NCBI RefSeq assembly: GCF_008632955.1
Contig: NZ_CP043959.1
Span: 6,014,001-6,078,000 of the forward strand
Reading direction: 5' to 3'
DNA from: Streptomyces tendae
Lineage (GTDB): Bacteria > Actinomycetota > Actinomycetes > Streptomycetales > Streptomycetaceae
DNA: 64,000 nucleotides
The notes under the pieces were generated by a model. That model ran no database searches, was not told the DNA's origin, and saw nothing but the letters and a program-made list of their open reading frames with translations. Within the stretch, counting starts at the first letter, position 1. Each line of letters starts with the position of its first letter. Position numbers and translations under genes: made by a program. Positions 47,287-54,988 of the stretch are shown here, piece by piece.

Positions 47287-47889
47287 TCACGGCAGCAGCG
47301 TCGAGACGAGCGTCTCCTGCAGACCGCCCAGCCAGAGGTACGCCATCACCATCGGCTTGCGCGGGTCCTCGTCCGGGAGGTGGAACAGCAGGTCGCTGTC
47401 GTCCTCGTCGGTGATCTCCAGCCGGGCCCCGATCGCCAGGCGCAGGTCGTTCAGCGCGCCGAGCCAGCGCCTGGACTCCTCCGGGGACAGCTTGAGCACC
47501 GCGCCGCCCTCGCCGGCCGGACCGAGCCCGTCCAGGGAGCGGATCACCGCCAGGGCGTTGTCCCGCTTGCCGGCCCGCAGGTCGTTCTCCGTGTACCGGC
47601 GGAACTCGGCGGAGTGCTCCCGCTGCTCCTCGGCCTCCTGGGCCTGCGGGGCGCCCTCCGGGTCAACGTAGGCGTCCGGGAAGAGGCGGCGCAGCACGGG
47701 GTCGGAGGGGGGCTCGCTCGGCCCCTCGGCGAAGAGTTCGGCGAGCGGGTCGCCGCCGGCCTCCTCGGCCGGGCCGGGGCCGATGATCTCCATCAGCTGC
47801 ACGGCCAGTGAGCGGATGATGGAGATCTCGACGTCGTCGAGGGCGACGGCCGCGCCGCCGCCGGGGAGCGGTTCGAAGTGTCCTGGCAT
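47287..47889 (-). CDS. DUF2017 protein
   Basis: A 200-residue acidic protein of the actinobacterial DUF2017 family, recognised by its place directly after clpS and the blocks VALDDVEISIIRSLAVQLMEI, FRRYTENDLRAGKRDNALAV, LSPEESRRWLGALNDLRLAI and YLWLGGLQETLV. Its function is unknown; linkage with clpS is broadly conserved and suggests a role around the Clp protease. 68 bp separate the two genes. Confidence 0.9.
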   Translation of the reverse strand: MPGHFEPLPGGGAAVALDDVEISIIRSLAVQLMEIIGPGPAEEAGGDPLAELFAEGPSEPPSDPVLRRLFPDAYVDPEGAPQAQEAEEQREHSAEFRRYTENDLRAGKRDNALAVIRSLDGLGPAGEGGAVLKLSPEESRRWLGALNDLRLAIGARLEITDEDDSDLLFHLPDEDPRKPMVMAYLWLGGLQETLVSTLLP

Positions 47890-47957
47890 GGAGGCGATTC
47901 GCTACTTCCGGTCCTGCGGGCGGGGTCGGGTCACGTCCGGTGCGGTCATGTCCGGCT

Positions 47958-48275
47958 TCACTTCCGGTCGTGCTGGAGGGTGGCCCACAGGCCGTAGCCG
48001 TGCATGGCCTGGACGTCGCGCTCCATCTCCTCACGGGTGCCGCTGGAGACCACCGCCCGGCCCTTGTGGTGGACGTCGAGCATGAGCTTGGTGGCCTTGT
48101 CCTTGGAGTAGCCGAAGTACGACTGGAAGACGTACGTGACGTAGCTCATGAGGTTGACCGGGTCGTTGTGGACGATCGTGACCCACGGGACGTCGGGCTC
48201 GGGTACGGCGAAGACCTCCTCCGCCGACTCGGTGCGTTCGATCTCCAGGGGTGCGGGTGACGTCACACTGCCCAT
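47958..48275 (-). CDS. clpS: ATP-dependent Clp protease adaptor ClpS
   Basis: A 105-residue N-end-rule adaptor for ClpAP/ClpCP. The substrate-binding core is WVTIVHNDPVNLMSYVTYVF, followed by KATKLMLDVHHKGRAVVSSG and 'AMHGYGLWATL'. The conserved N-D-P-x-N and H-x-x-G motifs are intact. Its ~30-residue N-terminal extension is acidic and probably flexible. It is the first gene of a pair with DUF2017. Confidence 0.95.
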   Translation of the reverse strand: MGSVTSPAPLEIERTESAEEVFAVPEPDVPWVTIVHNDPVNLMSYVTYVFQSYFGYSKDKATKLMLDVHHKGRAVVSSGTREEMERDVQAMHGYGLWATLQHDRK

Positions 48276-48382
48276 GCTGCCACCGGTGGGGGGTGGTCGC
48301 ACAAACCGGCCCGCCCACAAGGCCGTCCGGGTGGCCCGCGCCGCGTCCGGACGGCGCCCGGCATCCCTTGCGGAACCTTAAA

Positions 48383-48411
48383 TCGTCAGAGTGACGAAAT
48401 GGGGGTACCAT
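48383..48411 (+). promoter_or_regulatory. pncB promoter with overlapping inverted repeat
   Basis: TCGTCA-GAG-TGACGA (48383-48397) is a perfect 6-bp inverted repeat. TCGTCA is also a fair -35 box placed 17 bp before TACCAT (48406-48411), which ends 7 nt before the pncB ATG. A repressor here would block the promoter. Confidence 0.5.
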
Positions 48412-48418
48412 CCTCGCC

Positions 48419-49765
48419 ATGGACACAGCGGACCTTGCGTTGCCGGTGAACGTTCCGTCGACGGCGCTCTTCACCGACCAGTACGAACTGACGATGCTGC
48501 AGGCCGCGCTGAAGGCCGGGACGGCCGCGCGGCACAGCGTGTTCGAGGTCTTCACCCGGCGGCTGCCGCACGGCCGCCGCTACGGCGTCGTGGCCGGCAC
48601 CGGACGGGTGCTCGACGCGGTGGAGAACTTCCGCTTCGACGAGGCCGTGCTGGGCTTCCTGCGCGAGAAGGCCGTCGTCGACGAGGAGACCCTGGACTGG
48701 CTGGCCGGCTACCGCTTCTCCGGCGACATCTGGGGCTACCCGGAGGGCGAGGTCTACTTCCCGGGCTCGCCGATCATGCGGGTCGAGGGCAGCTTCGCGG
48801 AGTGCGTGCTGCTGGAGACGGTGGTCCTGTCGATCCTCAACCACGACTCGGCCATCGCCGCCGCGGCCTCCCGGATGTCGTCGGCCGCCGGCGGCCGGCC
48901 GCTGATCGAGATGGGCGCCCGGCGCACCCACGAGCTGGCCGCCGTCGCCGCCTCCCGCGCCGCCTACATCGGCGGCTTCTCCTCCACCTCCGACCTGGCG
49001 GCCGGCTTCCGCTACAACATCCCCACCGTCGGCACCTCCGCGCACGCCTTCACCCTGCTACACGACACCGAGCGGGACGCCTTCCGCGCCCAGGTGGACT
49101 CCCTCGGCGCGGGCACGACGCTGCTGGTGGACACGTACGACGTGACCGAGGCGGTCCGCGCGGCCGTCGAGATCGCGGGACCGGAGCTGGGCGCGGTGCG
49201 CATCGACTCCGGTGACCTGCTCCTGGTGGCGCACCGGGTGCGGCAGCAGCTCGACGAGCTGGGCGCCCACAACACCAGGATCGTCGTGACCTCGGACCTC
49301 GACGAGTACGCCATCGCCTCGCTGGCCGCGGCGCCGGTGGACGCCTACGGGGTGGGTACCCAGCTGGTGACCGGCTCCGGGCATCCGACCGCCTCCATGG
49401 TCTACAAGCTGGTCGCGCGCGCCGGGACCGCCGACCCAGGGGCGCCGCTGATGTCGGTGGCGAAGAAGTCCACCGGCGGCAAGACCTCCGTGGGAGGCCG
49501 CAAGTGGGCCGCCCGGCGCCTGGACGCGTACGGCGTCGCCGAGGCCGAGGTGATCGGCACCGGCGAGGTGCCGCCCGAGCTGGCGGAACGGCAGCTGCTG
49601 GTGCCGCTGGTGCGCGGCGGCGAGGTGGTCGCCCGCGAGCCCCTGGACGTGGTCCGTGACCGGCACGCCGCCGCCCGCGCGGGGCTGCCGCTGTCGGCGA
49701 CCCAGCTGTCGCGCGGGGAACCCGTCCTCCCGACGGAGTACGCGCACGGGCCGTCGGGTAGCTAA
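48419..49765 (+). CDS. pncB: Nicotinate phosphoribosyltransferase
   Basis: A 448-residue enzyme that converts nicotinate and PRPP to nicotinate mononucleotide. It begins PSTALFTDQYELTMLQAALK; the active-site blocks SNHDSAIAAAA-type region, IEMGARRTHELAA, GFSSTSDLAAG, TSAHAFTLLH and GAVRIDSGDLL are present, and 'GVGTQLVTGSGHPT' binds phosphate. It lacks a ribosome-binding site and appears leaderless. pncA follows after 111 bp; together they recycle nicotinamide to NAD. Confidence 0.95.
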   Translation: MDTADLALPVNVPSTALFTDQYELTMLQAALKAGTAARHSVFEVFTRRLPHGRRYGVVAGTGRVLDAVENFRFDEAVLGFLREKAVVDEETLDWLAGYRFSGDIWGYPEGEVYFPGSPIMRVEGSFAECVLLETVVLSILNHDSAIAAAASRMSSAAGGRPLIEMGARRTHELAAVAASRAAYIGGFSSTSDLAAGFRYNIPTVGTSAHAFTLLHDTERDAFRAQVDSLGAGTTLLVDTYDVTEAVRAAVEIAGPELGAVRIDSGDLLLVAHRVRQQLDELGAHNTRIVVTSDLDEYAIASLAAAPVDAYGVGTQLVTGSGHPTASMVYKLVARAGTADPGAPLMSVAKKSTGGKTSVGGRKWAARRLDAYGVAEAEVIGTGEVPPELAERQLLVPLVRGGEVVAREPLDVVRDRHAAARAGLPLSATQLSRGEPVLPTEYAHGPSGS

Positions 49766-49876
49766 AGGCAAGCCGACCGCGCGAGTCGCCGCCCGCCGTC
49801 CCCGGAGCCCGGTGTCCGCCCGCCCGGGCCCCCACCCGAATCCATCCGTCCACCCCAGAGCCGAAGGACACCGACC

Positions 49877-50467
49877 ATGCGCCGCGCACTGATCGTCGTA
49901 GACGTGCAGAACGACTTCTGCGAGGGGGGCAGCCTCGCCGTCACCGGCGGCGCCGACGTGGCCGCCGCCATCACCGAGCTGATCGGCCAGGCCGCCCCGG
50001 CCGGGTACCGGCACGTGGTCGCCACCCGCGACCACCACGTCGACCCCGGCGGGCACTTCGCCGACCACCCCGACTTCGTGCGCTCCTGGCCCGCGCACTG
50101 CGTGGCCGGCACGGAGGGCGTCGGGTTTCACCCGAACTTCGCGCCCGCCGTCACCTCCGGGGCGGTCGACGCCGTCTTCGACAAGGGCGCGTACGCGGCG
50201 GCCTACAGCGGCTTCGAGGGCACCGACGAGAACGGCACCCCGCTGGCCCGGTGGCTGCGGGAGCGGGAGATCGACGAGGTGGACGTGGTGGGCATCGCCA
50301 CGGACCACTGCGTGCGGGCCACCGCCCTGGACGCGGTGCGCGAGGGCTTCCGCACCCAGGTGCTGCTCGACCTCACCGCGGGCGTGGCCCGGGGGACGAC
50401 GGACCGGGCGCTGGAGGAGCTGCGGCAGGCGGGTGTGGAGCTGTCGGGCAAGCCCGTGGTGCAGTGA
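49877..50467 (+). CDS. pncA: Nicotinamidase
   Basis: A 196-residue isochorismatase-fold amidase converting nicotinamide to nicotinate. The catalytic triad is Asp9 (VVDVQNDF), Lys103 (FDKGAY) and Cys145 (ATDHCVRAT). Metal ligands lie in RDHHVDPGGHFADHP. GAAGGA lies upstream of the ATG. It follows pncB on the same strand and is closed by a hairpin. Confidence 0.95.
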   Translation: MRRALIVVDVQNDFCEGGSLAVTGGADVAAAITELIGQAAPAGYRHVVATRDHHVDPGGHFADHPDFVRSWPAHCVAGTEGVGFHPNFAPAVTSGAVDAVFDKGAYAAAYSGFEGTDENGTPLARWLREREIDEVDVVGIATDHCVRATALDAVREGFRTQVLLDLTAGVARGTTDRALEELRQAGVELSGKPVVQ

Positions 50468-50490
50468 CCTCGGGCGGTCCCGGCCCGAGG
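50468..50490 (+). terminator. Hairpin after pncA
   Basis: CCTCGGGC (50468-50475) and GCCCGAGG (50483-50490) enclose a 7-nt loop directly after the stop. Confidence 0.55.
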
Positions 50491-50527
50491 CCGGCGCCCG
50501 CCGGCTCCCCGGGGCCGCCGGGGCCGG

Positions 50528-50857
50528 TCAGGCGCGGGCGGCCGGAGGTCTGAGCAGGGCACGGATCGGGTGCCAGAGCTCCAGCGGGAGCACTCCCCCG
50601 GCCGGCGCCGTGCGCCATATCAGGCCGTCGGGATGGTGCAGGACCGCGGTGATCTCGTCCGGGGTGGGCGGCGCGGTGTTGCCGCGCAGGTAGACGGCCC
50701 GCAGACCCAGGTTGCGCAGCCTGGTCAGGGCGCGCGCCCGGTTGTGGGCGTGGACCAGCACCCGCACCCCGGCCGGTGCGTCGGCGGCGGGGCTGGGCAG
50801 GTTCAGCGCCACCACCACCGTGCCGTTCGGCAGCTTGCAGAAACCTCCTGCGGCCAT
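50528..50857 (-). CDS. Conserved-looking hypothetical protein
   Basis: A ~109-residue soluble protein starting MAAGGFCKLPNGTVVVALNL, with VRVLVHAHNRARALTRLRNL and 'GLRAVYLRGNTAPPTPDEI'. I recognise no family. A consensus-like promoter (TTGACA-16-TATGAC) lies so close to this ATG that the predicted transcript would begin within or after it. An internal AGGAGG at codons 4-5 hints that translation may begin at a downstream codon, but no ATG/GTG follows at proper distance. The gene is separated from the upstream protease by a terminator. Confidence 0.6.
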   Translation of the reverse strand: MAAGGFCKLPNGTVVVALNLPSPAADAPAGVRVLVHAHNRARALTRLRNLGLRAVYLRGNTAPPTPDEITAVLHHPDGLIWRTAPAGGVLPLELWHPIRALLRPPAARA

Positions 50858-50860
50858 GCG

Positions 50861-50888
50861 GTCATACCCCCGTGTCACCAGGTGTCAA
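50861..50888 (-). promoter_or_regulatory. Consensus-like promoter before the hypothetical gene
   Basis: On the minus strand TTGACA (50883-50888) and TATGAC (50861-50866) are 16 bp apart. TATGAC ends only 3 nt before the presumed start codon. Confidence 0.55.
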
Positions 50889-50918
50889 TAAGAGCGCCAC
50901 AGGAGGCACCTAAACACG

Positions 50919-50954
50919 GATCGGCGGTGACCCGCCAGGGGGTCACCGCCGATC
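50919..50954 (-). terminator. Hairpin terminator after the M6 protease
   Basis: Perfect 15-bp arms (50919-50933 and 50940-50954) with a 6-nt loop, 25 bp after the protease stop. Confidence 0.75.
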
Positions 50955-50979
50955 ATGTGCTGACCTGCGAGAACGCTAC

Positions 50980-53337
50980 TTACCGGCCCGCAGGGCCCAC
51001 CTCGAGCTCGATCGTGGAGCCGTCCTTGGGCTCCTTGGTGATCTTGATCTTGGTGTTGGTGTCAGTGACCTGGACACTGCCGGTCGGGTTCGCCGGGTCC
51101 CAGTAGGTGTTGGTGCGGTCGTTGAAGACCGGCACGCCCTTCGAGCCCGGGATGTACTTGGCGACGTCCGCCTTGTGCAGCGTGATCGCGTCCGTGCGGA
51201 ACGTGCTGAACGGGGAGTCGTAGGCCTGGATGCGGTTGCGCATCAGGGTGCCGTCCGCCCACTTCAGCGCGGTCGGGTGGGAGTCGATCGGCAGGATCAG
51301 ACCCTTGCCCGGGTGCTCGCTGGTGTTGTTGTCCAGCTGGGAGGTGTCCCACTTCCAGATCAGCAGGCCGTTCTGGTACGCGTAGTGCTCCACCCAGTCC
51401 GGACGGGCCGTGAAACCGAAGTTGTACGGGCCGACCTCGAGGGTCTTGTCGTACGACACGTACTGCCGGTTCTCGGCGATGTAGTACTGCTCGTAGTCGT
51501 TGGTGAACGACGCGCCGATGCGGGAGAAGCCGGTGGCCTTCCAGGCGGCGTCGGCGGTCTCGGCGTTGTCCGAGAACACCGCGGCGCCGTCCGCCGTCAC
51601 CGTGATCACGTCGGCCGTGAAGCCCTTCTGGGCCACGCCGCCGTCGGTCTGGTAGCGGAAGCGCAGGTCGATCTTCTGGCCGGCGTACGCGTCCAGGGAG
51701 TACGCGAACTTCTTGTAGCCGTCGATCGTGCCGTGCAGGGCGGGCTTGTCGCTGCCGTCGCGCGGGATCTGGCCGCCGTCCACCGTGCCGTCGATGGCGG
51801 TCCAGTTGGCGCCGCCGTCGGTCGACACCTCCGTGTAGAGGTAGTCGTAGTTGGCCTCGATGTCGTACCAGCCGTCGAAGGTGAGTTCGGCGGAGGACTT
51901 GCCGGTCAGGTCGACCGTGCGGCTCAGGGTGTTCTTGAGGTCGTCACCGCTGCCGCTCCACCACTGGGTCTGGCCCTCGGACGGCGTGACGACCTCGGTG
52001 GTGACGGCCTTCTTCGGCAGCGTCACGACCAGGGCCTGCTTGTGCTTGGTGTTGTACTCCGCGACGCCGAGCTTGTGCCAGGAGTTGACCCCGGCCTTGG
52101 CCACGTCGTAGTTCAGCCAGCCGAGCTGCAGCTTGTCCCAGGCGGTCATGTCGCCGGGCAGGTCGCCGATCTCCTTCTTCCCGGTGCCGAGCCAGGAACC
52201 GGAGGACATCAGCGTCCAGAAGCCGGTGGAGTTCTCGCCGCCCGCGGTGTCGTAGAGGTCCGGCAGACCGAGGTCGTGGCCGTACTCGTGGGCGAAGACG
52301 CCGAGTCCGCCGTTCTCCGGCTGGATGGTGTAGTCGCCGACCCAGATGCCGGTGGAGCCGACCTGCGTGCCGCCGAGCTTGTTCTCCTCGGGGCCGGTGG
52401 CGCCGGCGTCGGTGCCGAAGGCGTACCAGCGGTGGGCCCAGATGGCGTCCTCGCCCTGGACGCCGCCGCCGGCGGACTCGTCCTCACCGGCGTGCACGAT
52501 CTGGAAGTGGTCGATGTAGCCGTCCGGCTCGTTGAAGTCGCCGTCGCCGTCGAAGTCGTAGCGGTCCCACTCGTCGAAGCGGGCCACGTCCGCCTTGATC
52601 TGGGCGTCGGTGCGGCCGGCCGCCTTCTGCTGGGCGACCCAGGCGTTCAGACCGTCGCTGACGACGTTCCACACGCTCGGGCAGGTGCTGTCGCCGCAGT
52701 AGTTGGAACCGTAACGGGCCTCGTTGTAGGGGACCTTGACCCAGTCGGAGACCTCACCGTCGACCGAGTAGCGGCCCGAGGACTGCTTCTCGTAGTAGGT
52801 CTTGACCGAGTCGACGCCCTTGCCGGACCCGAAGTAGAGGTCCTCGAAGTGCTGCTGGTTGTAGTCCGCCTGCCAGGCCGTGGAGTTGTCCACCTTGCGG
52901 TCCGGCTTGGCGATCTGGTTGTGCAGCGGGCCGGGAGTGCCGCCGTAGCGGCTGTCTATCTGGTCGCCGAACTCGACCAGGATGGTGAAGATCTTGTCGG
53001 TCTTCTCCCGGCCCAGCTCGACGTACTTGGTGTCGCCCTTCTTGCTCTTGAGGCCGACGACCTTCGAGCCCGCGCGGTTCTTGACCGACGTCTTGCCGGA
53101 GAGGACCTGGTTGAGGGCCTCCTCGCGCTGGGCCGCCTGCGTCTTGGAGAGCGGTCCCTCGAGGTCGTGCTCGACGTGGTTGTGCGACGCCGGGTCCTGG
53201 CGGTCCACGGCACTCGGCCGGTCGGCCGCGTCGGCCGTGTCGGCCTGGGCCATGGTGAACGCAGAGCAGGTGGCGGTGGCCGCCGCGAGGGCCACGCCTA
53301 TCGCGGCCGCTCTGAACGTCCAGGGTCTACTGGTCAC
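50980..53337 (-). CDS. Secreted M6-family (immune inhibitor A-like) metalloprotease
   Basis: A 785-residue secreted zinc protease. The signal peptide is residues 1-~35 (AAAIGVALAAATATCSAFTM). A propeptide region follows (to ~120). The peptidase domain begins near FTILVEFGDQ and carries the zinc motif VFAHEYGHDLGLPD, then TLMSSGSW. The C-terminal ~350 residues contain a MAM/jelly-roll-like region (WYDIEANYDYLYTEVSTDGG, KIDLRFRYQTDGG) typical of InhA-type proteases. It probably degrades extracellular proteins. A 24-bp near-palindrome lies ~80 bp upstream. Confidence 0.94.
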   Translation of the reverse strand: MTSRPWTFRAAAIGVALAAATATCSAFTMAQADTADAADRPSAVDRQDPASHNHVEHDLEGPLSKTQAAQREEALNQVLSGKTSVKNRAGSKVVGLKSKKGDTKYVELGREKTDKIFTILVEFGDQIDSRYGGTPGPLHNQIAKPDRKVDNSTAWQADYNQQHFEDLYFGSGKGVDSVKTYYEKQSSGRYSVDGEVSDWVKVPYNEARYGSNYCGDSTCPSVWNVVSDGLNAWVAQQKAAGRTDAQIKADVARFDEWDRYDFDGDGDFNEPDGYIDHFQIVHAGEDESAGGGVQGEDAIWAHRWYAFGTDAGATGPEENKLGGTQVGSTGIWVGDYTIQPENGGLGVFAHEYGHDLGLPDLYDTAGGENSTGFWTLMSSGSWLGTGKKEIGDLPGDMTAWDKLQLGWLNYDVAKAGVNSWHKLGVAEYNTKHKQALVVTLPKKAVTTEVVTPSEGQTQWWSGSGDDLKNTLSRTVDLTGKSSAELTFDGWYDIEANYDYLYTEVSTDGGANWTAIDGTVDGGQIPRDGSDKPALHGTIDGYKKFAYSLDAYAGQKIDLRFRYQTDGGVAQKGFTADVITVTADGAAVFSDNAETADAAWKATGFSRIGASFTNDYEQYYIAENRQYVSYDKTLEVGPYNFGFTARPDWVEHYAYQNGLLIWKWDTSQLDNNTSEHPGKGLILPIDSHPTALKWADGTLMRNRIQAYDSPFSTFRTDAITLHKADVAKYIPGSKGVPVFNDRTNTYWDPANPTGSVQVTDTNTKIKITKEPKDGSTIELEVGPAGR

Positions 53338-53727
53338 TTGAGATCCCCTCCCGCGTTCGTACGCGCGGATGAAGGAGGTTCCGTCAGGGAAGGTCCCGCG
53401 CGCACGTGATCAACGCGTGTAGTCAAGTGACGTCATTTGACTAGAGGTTCGCCAGAAAAAACAGACCTTGACTTGAACAGATCAAACGCGTTATGCGGAG
53501 CCGGGGTTCGCTTTCCGGACACTTCCGCGCGAAACCCCGGCGGGCGCGTCGGTCCGGCCGTGTGCGGGGTGGCATGAATCCGTGCGCCCCCTGTGCACCG
53601 GCCCTGTAGGTCAGGTCACGCTTACTGTCCGTTCCCCTCGGGCACGCTCGCGGTTAGAGTCGCTTGGCGGAACGCCGCTCAAGCCGGTGGAAAGCCAGGC
53701 CGACAGCCCCCGACTTCCGAGGACACG
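53338..53727. other. Intergenic region upstream of the M6 protease
   Basis: Contains the 24-bp near-palindrome at 53420-53443, a run of A (53456-53461), and a weaker TTGA-N5-TCAA site at 53473-53485. No coding region is supported. The right-hand part should hold the promoter of the small membrane protein gene at 53728. Confidence 0.6.
53420..53443. promoter_or_regulatory. 24-bp near-palindrome upstream of the protease
   Basis: TAGTCAA (53420-53426) and TTGACTA (53437-53443) flank a TGACGTCA core (53428-53435). Overall, 22 of 24 positions are self-complementary. It is probably an operator for the protease gene. Confidence 0.6.
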
Positions 53728-54021
53728 ATGGCCATGCCCCGTCCGACTGTCGCTCAGTTCGCTTACGGCACGTGCGCCGTGATCCTGTCGACCTTCGCCC
53801 TGCTGCTGCTGTCCGGGACGAGTTCCGCCGCGGCCGTCGCGGTGATCGCCGTCGCGGCGCTCGCCCTGGGACTGGTGGTGGCCACGAGAGTCCCGGCCCC
53901 GTCGTCACGGCGCCCCGTCGCCGCGGTCCCGCCCGCGACGCCCGCGCCGGTACGGGCCACGGTGCCCTCGCCGGCCCGCGAGCAGGTACGCGAGCCGGTC
54001 CACGAGCGCGCCGCCTCCTGA
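53728..54021 (+). CDS. Small membrane protein with basic Pro/Ala-rich tail
   Basis: A 97-residue protein. Two adjacent membrane helices (FAYGTCAVILSTFALLLLSG and AAAVAVIAVAALALGLVVAT) are followed by a Pro/Arg/Ala-rich cytoplasmic tail. GAGGA lies a few bases before the ATG. I recognise no family; similar short proteins occur widely in Streptomyces. Function unknown. Confidence 0.7.
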   Translation: MAMPRPTVAQFAYGTCAVILSTFALLLLSGTSSAAAVAVIAVAALALGLVVATRVPAPSSRRPVAAVPPATPAPVRATVPSPAREQVREPVHERAAS

Positions 54022-54084
54022 CGTCCCGTTCGCGCGGGGCCGGCCGGTGATCCCCGGTCCCGTGCCCGGTCGTCCGGTCGCGCG

Positions 54085-54903
54085 TCACCGGGTCGAGACC
54101 ACCACGGTCCTGGCCGCCTTGTCGTGCAGCCCCTGCTTGTAGGGCCGGTCGAAGAAGCTCCAGCCGCCGGCGATCACGGTCCACACGCAGGCGCAGCAGA
54201 AGGCGAACGGCAGCCACAGCACGGCGGCGCGGATCAGCGCGGTCTGCACGGACGGGTTGTTGCCGTCGGACAGGTTGGCGACCCGCATGCCGAGCCACTT
54301 CTTGCCGAGGGTGCGGCCGAAGCGGACGGCCATGAAGGTGTCGTAGGCGATGTAGAGGACCGCGGCGATCACCGACTGGGCGAACCCGTTGCCGACGTTG
54401 ACCCGGTCGCCGTCGAAGTTGTACTCGCTGACCCCCACGGGCCAGGTGAGCAGCCAGACCACGATGCCGACCAGGATCATGTCGATGATGCGGGCGAGCG
54501 TGCGCCGGGCGCTGTCGGCGAGCGGGGGCATGCCGGCCAGCGGGTCGCCGCCCGGGGCCCCGCCGTAGGGGCCGCCGCCGTAGGGGCCGCCTCCGGGGGG
54601 ACCGCCCCCGTAGGGGCCTCCCCCGCCGGAGGGGCCGCCGGGTCCGCCGCCGCCGTAGGGGTCACCGCCCTGAGGGCCGCCCGCGCCCTCGTACGGGCCG
54701 CCCGCGCCCCCGTACGGGCTGCTGCCGCCCTGCCCGGGCGGGGGTGTGCCGCCGGGGGTGTCGTACGGGGAGCCGGAGCCCGGCCCTGGGGCGCCGGGCG
54801 GGGGCTGTTTCCTGAACGGGTCCTCGTCCGGCGGCGGCTGCTTCCTGAACGGGTCCTCGTCCGGCGGCTGCTGACCGGAGCCGTGGGGCGGTTCGGTGGT
54901 CAT
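54085..54903 (-). CDS. RDD-family membrane protein with Pro/Gly-rich N-terminus
   Basis: A 272-residue protein. Residues 1-~135 are low complexity: two copies of PPDEDPFRKQP, then Gly/Pro/Tyr-rich GGPYGGGP-type repeats. The RDD domain follows with three or four membrane helices, with 'ADSARRTLARIIDMILVGIV', 'VRFGRTLGKKWLGMRVANL' and 'IRAAVLWLPF'. RDD proteins are of mostly unknown function; some act as ion antiporters. A second RDD gene lies 85 bp upstream on the same strand. Confidence 0.87.
   Translation of the reverse strand: MTTEPPHGSGQQPPDEDPFRKQPPPDEDPFRKQPPPGAPGPGSGSPYDTPGGTPPPGQGGSSPYGGAGGPYEGAGGPQGGDPYGGGGPGGPSGGGGPYGGGPPGGGPYGGGPYGGAPGGDPLAGMPPLADSARRTLARIIDMILVGIVVWLLTWPVGVSEYNFDGDRVNVGNGFAQSVIAAVLYIAYDTFMAVRFGRTLGKKWLGMRVANLSDGNNPSVQTALIRAAVLWLPFAFCCACVWTVIAGGWSFFDRPYKQGLHDKAARTVVVSTR
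54555..54720. repeat. GC-rich minisatellite-like repeats within the RDD gene
   Basis: Repeated units such as CCGCCGTAGGGGCCGCC encode the Gly-Pro-Tyr-Gly-rich N-terminal part of the RDD protein. The units vary and keep the frame. Confidence 0.6.
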
Positions 54904-54988
54904 GCCCCCGAGTCGACCCCGAACCCCGCGGCCCCGCATCCGGCGAGCCGCCGTCCGGAGTACCGGGGGCCGGCGGCCCGACGGACCG

